Origin: Anaerozeibacter quisquiliarum | Lineage (GTDB): Bacteria; Bacillota; Clostridia; Christensenellales; Aristaeellaceae | NCBI GenBank assembly: GCA_051162045.1 | Contig: JBISDI010000057.1 | Direction: 5' to 3' (one strand) | Length of the DNA stretch: 15,167 nucleotides | In this document: positions 13,728 to 15,167 of the stretch, one piece after another | Layout of the letters: the number at the start of each line of letters is the position of its first letter | How positions within the stretch are numbered: the stretch's first letter is position 1 | Notes under the pieces: model-generated | Databases searched by the model: none | Told to the model about the DNA's origin: nothing | What the model saw: the letters and a program-made list of their open reading frames with translations, nothing else | Program-made: the position numbers and the translations under genes

Positions 13728-13754
13728 TATGCCGCGCCAGAACGGCGCGGCATA
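13728..13754 (+). terminator. perfect intercistronic hairpin after the binding-protein gene
   Basis: TATGCCGCGCC and GGCGCGGCATA pair over 11 bp with a 5-base loop (AGAAC). No U tract follows, so it is more likely an attenuator or an mRNA 3'-end stabiliser that lets the binding protein accumulate over the downstream enzyme than a full terminator. It ends 24 bases before the start of the third oxidoreductase. Confidence 0.6.
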
Positions 13755-13778
13755 CCCGTATTGGAAAGAGGGATTAAC

Positions 13779-15152
13779 ATGGCGAGCATGGCGTACTGTA
13801 AAGAGCTTCCGATTTACCGAGAGGTGGACGTGTTGGTGATGGGCGCGGGCCCCGCCGGTATCTGCGCGGCAGTGGCCGCCGCCCGAGGCGGCGCGAAGAC
13901 GATGGTGATCGAACAATGCGGGGCGGTCGGCGGCGCGGCGACCACCGGACTCGTCGGTCCGTTCATGACCTCGTTTGATTCCAAGAACGAGAAAATGGTT
14001 ATCCGGGGTATGTTCAAGGAGGTCGTGGATCGAATGGTCGCATTGGGCGGCGCGATCGACCCCGCGGACATTCCCGGCGAACACCCGAAATCCGGTTTTT
14101 ATAAGATCGGGCACGCAAACGTCGGTCCGTTCGATCACGAATGCTTCAAGACGGTGACGACGGGTATGATCCTGGAGTCGGGCGCGGAGCTATTGCTGCA
14201 TACGCAGTTTGTCGATGTGCTGACCGAGGGCGGCAGCATATCCGGCGTCGTCATCGCTAACAAAAGCGGACTTTCGGTCGTGCGCGCGAGGCTCGTCATC
14301 GATTGCACCGGCGACGCTGACGTGGCCGCGCGCTCAGGCGTCGGGTTTGATCTGGGCAATGTGCAAGACGGCAACATCCAGCCAGCGACGCTCTTCTTCC
14401 GCGTCTACAATGTGGATACCGAGCGCATGGCGGCGCACATCCGGGAGCACGCCGACGAGATCATTCCGTTCTACGGTCCCTACAGCTGGCTGATCCGCGA
14501 AAAGCAGCAGGAGTGGGGCGACGTGCCCCGCGCCGAGGTGTGCCTGTTTGAAGGCGTGGTTCCGGGCGAGTTCCGCCTGAATGTCACGCGCATCCTTGAC
14601 GTTGACGGCACCAACGCGGAAGACCTGACCCGCGCAGAGATCGAAGGCCTCCGCCAAGCGCACAAGGTGTTCGACTTTCTCAAAAAATACGCGGCCGGCT
14701 TTGAAAACGCGCGCTTCATGGGCACGGCGGGTGCGATTGGCATCCGCGAAACACGCCATATTGAAGGCGCTGTGCGGCTGACGGCAGAGGATGTGAACGC
14801 CTGCCGGGTGCCGGAGGATTCCATCGCCGTGATGGCCACCTGCATGGACACGCACAACAAATCCAACCCTGGCGGAACTTTCTACCCGCTGACGAATGGC
14901 CCATTCTTCGGCGTGCCTTACGGATGCCTGGTGCCCAAGGGGGTCGACAATCTGCTGGTGGCGGGCCGATCGATCTCGGCCGACTCGGTGGCCGCCTCGG
15001 CCACGCGCATGATCCCCTGCTGCATGGTGTTCGGCCAGGCGGCGGGAGCGGCCGCCGTGATCGCGCTTCGGGACGGCGTGGCCCCCGCGGTCGTGGATGT
15101 GAAGAAGCTGCTATCGGCACTTCGGGAGCAGGGTGTGTACCTTGGTGATTGA
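13779..15152 (+). CDS. FAD-dependent oxidoreductase (PF12831 type), paralogue 3
   Basis: A 457-residue flavoprotein, last gene of the importer operon. The FAD site is GAGPAG (22-27) with E45 at the end of the second strand, then GGAATTGLVGPF. Further blocks are CTGDADVAARSGV, IRETRHIEG (RETR at 323-326), MDTH (D357, H359) and AGRSISADSVAASATRM...VFGQAAGAAAV. No signal peptide or membrane helix is present. I chose ATG 13779 because AGAGGG lies 6 bases upstream and the protein then starts 21 residues before the FAD motif; the reading frame stays open back to 13695, but that extension runs through the hairpin and is unlikely to be translated. Its place in the importer operon makes it the best candidate for acting directly on the imported compound. 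The complete gene ends 15 bases before the window edge. The reaction is unknown. Confidence 0.9.
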   Translation: MASMAYCKELPIYREVDVLVMGAGPAGICAAVAAARGGAKTMVIEQCGAVGGAATTGLVGPFMTSFDSKNEKMVIRGMFKEVVDRMVALGGAIDPADIPGEHPKSGFYKIGHANVGPFDHECFKTVTTGMILESGAELLLHTQFVDVLTEGGSISGVVIANKSGLSVVRARLVIDCTGDADVAARSGVGFDLGNVQDGNIQPATLFFRVYNVDTERMAAHIREHADEIIPFYGPYSWLIREKQQEWGDVPRAEVCLFEGVVPGEFRLNVTRILDVDGTNAEDLTRAEIEGLRQAHKVFDFLKKYAAGFENARFMGTAGAIGIRETRHIEGAVRLTAEDVNACRVPEDSIAVMATCMDTHNKSNPGGTFYPLTNGPFFGVPYGCLVPKGVDNLLVAGRSISADSVAASATRMIPCCMVFGQAAGAAAVIALRDGVAPAVVDVKKLLSALREQGVYLGD

Positions 15153-15167
15153 TTCTTCAACACATGG

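Overview
The window looks like chromosomal DNA of a GC-rich member of the Bacillota, most likely class Clostridia. The evidence is the strong AGGAGG-type ribosome binding sites, consensus sigma-A promoters, a YesM/YesN two-component pair, and a lipo-oligosaccharide (Lpl/YtcP/YtcQ) type ABC importer with no ATPase of its own. The solute-binding protein has a plain SPase I signal peptide with no lipobox, a style I associate with uncultured Christensenellales-like lineages, but the genus cannot be read from this DNA.

Left third (1-2897, everything on the minus strand): a worn accessory segment. A run of very small genes reads right to left: a small membrane protein, a 35-residue ORF, a sigma-70-region-4-like/zinc-knuckle protein with a frameshift, and the start of a SHOCT-like protein that leaves the window. 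An intact IS5-family element (809-1975) with a CTAG target duplication splits the membrane-protein gene; removing it restores one 87-codon ORF. Next to it is a 520-bp internally deleted IS256-family remnant (2173-2692) that keeps both ends, a frameshifted transposase C-terminus and a near-consensus promoter pointing at the small genes. The segment ends at a tRNA-Ser(UGA) gene with a near-perfect promoter, broken exactly after the anticodon loop. This looks like the edge of an integrated or deleted element.

Middle gap (2898-3372): no gene. It holds a short decayed copy of an FAD-oxidoreductase C-terminus and a GC-rich hairpin that probably ends the next gene.

Right two thirds (3373-15152): one functional locus. 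It contains three paralogous FAD-dependent oxidoreductases (PF12831 type), the first divergent from the rest, with facing promoters between the first and second. After the second come a YesN-like response regulator and a YesM-like sensor kinase, then two ABC permeases, the solute-binding protein and the third oxidoreductase. The simplest reading is that the kinase/regulator pair senses an extracellular carbohydrate-like ligand and switches on the importer, and that the imported compound is oxidised in the cytoplasm by one or more of the flavoenzymes. No glycoside hydrolase, isomerase or kinase that would name the substrate lies in the window, so the pathway is unknown. This locus is the best candidate here for an undescribed system.
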